NCBI GenBank assembly: GCA_964036045.1
Contig: OZ038379.1
Span: 76,527,992 to 76,591,991 of the forward strand
DNA length: 64,000 bases
DNA from: Eutreptiella sp. 'Long Island Sound 2002'
Taxonomy: Eukaryota; Euglenozoa; Euglenophyceae; Eutreptiales; Eutreptiaceae
Reading direction: 5' to 3'
Shown here: in pieces, positions 63,497-64,000 of the stretch
Position numbering within the stretch: position 1 is the stretch's first letter
Layout of the letters: each line of letters opens with the position of its first letter
Program-made: the position numbers and the translations under genes
Notes under the pieces: model-generated
Database searches by the model: none
Told to the model about the DNA's origin: nothing
The model's input: only the letters and a program-made list of their open reading frames with translations

Positions 63497-64000
63497 GCGG
63501 CAGAAGAAGCCAAGGAGAACCCAAAGGTAGTCGTGCTCAAGGATAGACTTATTGAAGCTTATCCGAGGCGATTTAGTGGAGGTGCCAACCACAACCCTCC
63601 AGATCGCGGGAAATTTGCTACAGCCAGGATCAAGCTGAAACCAAACCCAAACATTTATCGTCACCGGGAACATCAACTCCAAGGGGAACGAGCGGAGGTG
63701 AGTGTTGTTGGATTGAACCCTCTGATAGCAAGTGGGCAAGCCCGGCCTTCATCGTTCCAAAAAAGGAGAAGGGTGAATGGAGATTGGTTGTCGATTACAG
63801 GGGATGGAACGCAAAAAACCGAGCATGACTCCTACTCGTTACCGCTGATTGACTTCATACTACAAAAGCAGCAGAGCAAGCGCATCTTCACGGTGTTGCA
63901 CTTAAAGCACGGGTACCACCAGTTGCCGCTGCAAAGGGACTCAAGGCCTTGCACAGCGATGTCCATTCCGCTGGGGCGCATGCAATGGAGGGTAGTTCCC
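63497..64000 (+). pseudogene. Reverse transcriptase N-terminal half, G4
   Basis: DRGKFATARIKLKPNPNIY and YRHREHQLQGERAE precede the RT entry block KWASPAFIVPKKEKGEWRLV and DYRGWNAKN. A frameshift near 63822 leads to DSYSLPLIDFILQKQQSKR, IFTVLHLKHGYHQLPL (His where the first catalytic Asp is usual: VLDLKHGYHQ) and RPCTAMSIPLGRMQWRV at the window edge. The YxDD box is outside the window. Confidence 0.8.

Larger units (their letters stand above)
60787..64000 (+). mobile_element. Ty3/gypsy copy G4 (plus strand, runs off the window end)
   Basis: Protease (61140-61442 and on to 61835), a tandem repeat in the linker (61870-62345), linker coding (62933-63496), then the N-terminal half of RT to the window edge. 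Gag is missing (5' truncated near 60787). The protease and RT entry blocks match G1 closely, so both window ends carry the same gypsy family in opposite orientation. Confidence 0.8.

Noticed and set aside
1-64000. Exact dinoflagellate spliced leader or its relict
   Set aside because: No exact match was found by eye on either strand; only weak resemblances at 40016 and 41198, so organism assignment stays an inference.

Overview
This window looks like a repeat-dense stretch of a large, GC-rich protist nuclear genome. A dinoflagellate is my best guess, from the style of the Ty3/gypsy and LINE polymerases, the strong sense-strand composition bias and the absence of any host gene. I found no exact dinoflagellate spliced leader, so this is an inference. 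Almost everything interpretable is transposable-element sequence: at least four Ty3/gypsy LTR-retrotransposon copies (G1-G4), two LINE-type elements (L1, L2), and a family of non-coding retroposons (R1-R5) built from T-depleted tracts, a shared minisatellite and structured 3' ends.

Layout. 1-6.4 kb: G1, minus strand, entering pol at the window edge. Gag and Pol share a frame across one UAG that is followed by a strong hairpin. 6.4-9.8 kb: no genes, several inverted repeats. 9.8-14.0 kb: a gypsy RNase H/linker fragment joined to R1. 14.0-19.4 kb: G2, a decayed minus-strand gypsy copy (integrase and tail) split by a 1.07-kb insert with 21-bp target duplications. 19.4-23.7 kb: R2, with the same gypsy/R junction as R1. 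24.3-30.1 kb: R3, composite. 31.46-39.59 kb: L1, a 5'-truncated LINE with perfect 16-bp target-site duplications and a (CTAC)n tail. Its pol C-terminus (RNase H, CCHC) is followed by four further ORFs, one with a RING-like cluster. 39.7-41.8 kb: a 1.18-kb-spaced tandem duplication. 41.9-43.6 kb: R4. 44.0-50.2 kb: G3, minus strand, with R5 inserted in its gag. 51.0-60.8 kb: L2, a long LINE with a 5' array of ~205-bp monomers, several ORF1-like frames, endonuclease and reverse transcriptase. 60.8-64.0 kb: G4, plus strand, same family as G1, with a tandem repeat between protease and RT.

How the parts relate. The LINEs supply endonuclease and RT. L1, R3 and R5 carry related CTAC-type tails, and L1 and R5 have target-site duplications, so the non-coding R elements look like passengers of a LINE machinery. 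L2 (5' half) and L1 (3' half) may be complementary pieces of one very long LINE family. The long ORFs in the T-depleted and minisatellite tracts are composition artefacts and are not called as genes. No tRNA, rRNA, CRISPR or confident host gene was seen.
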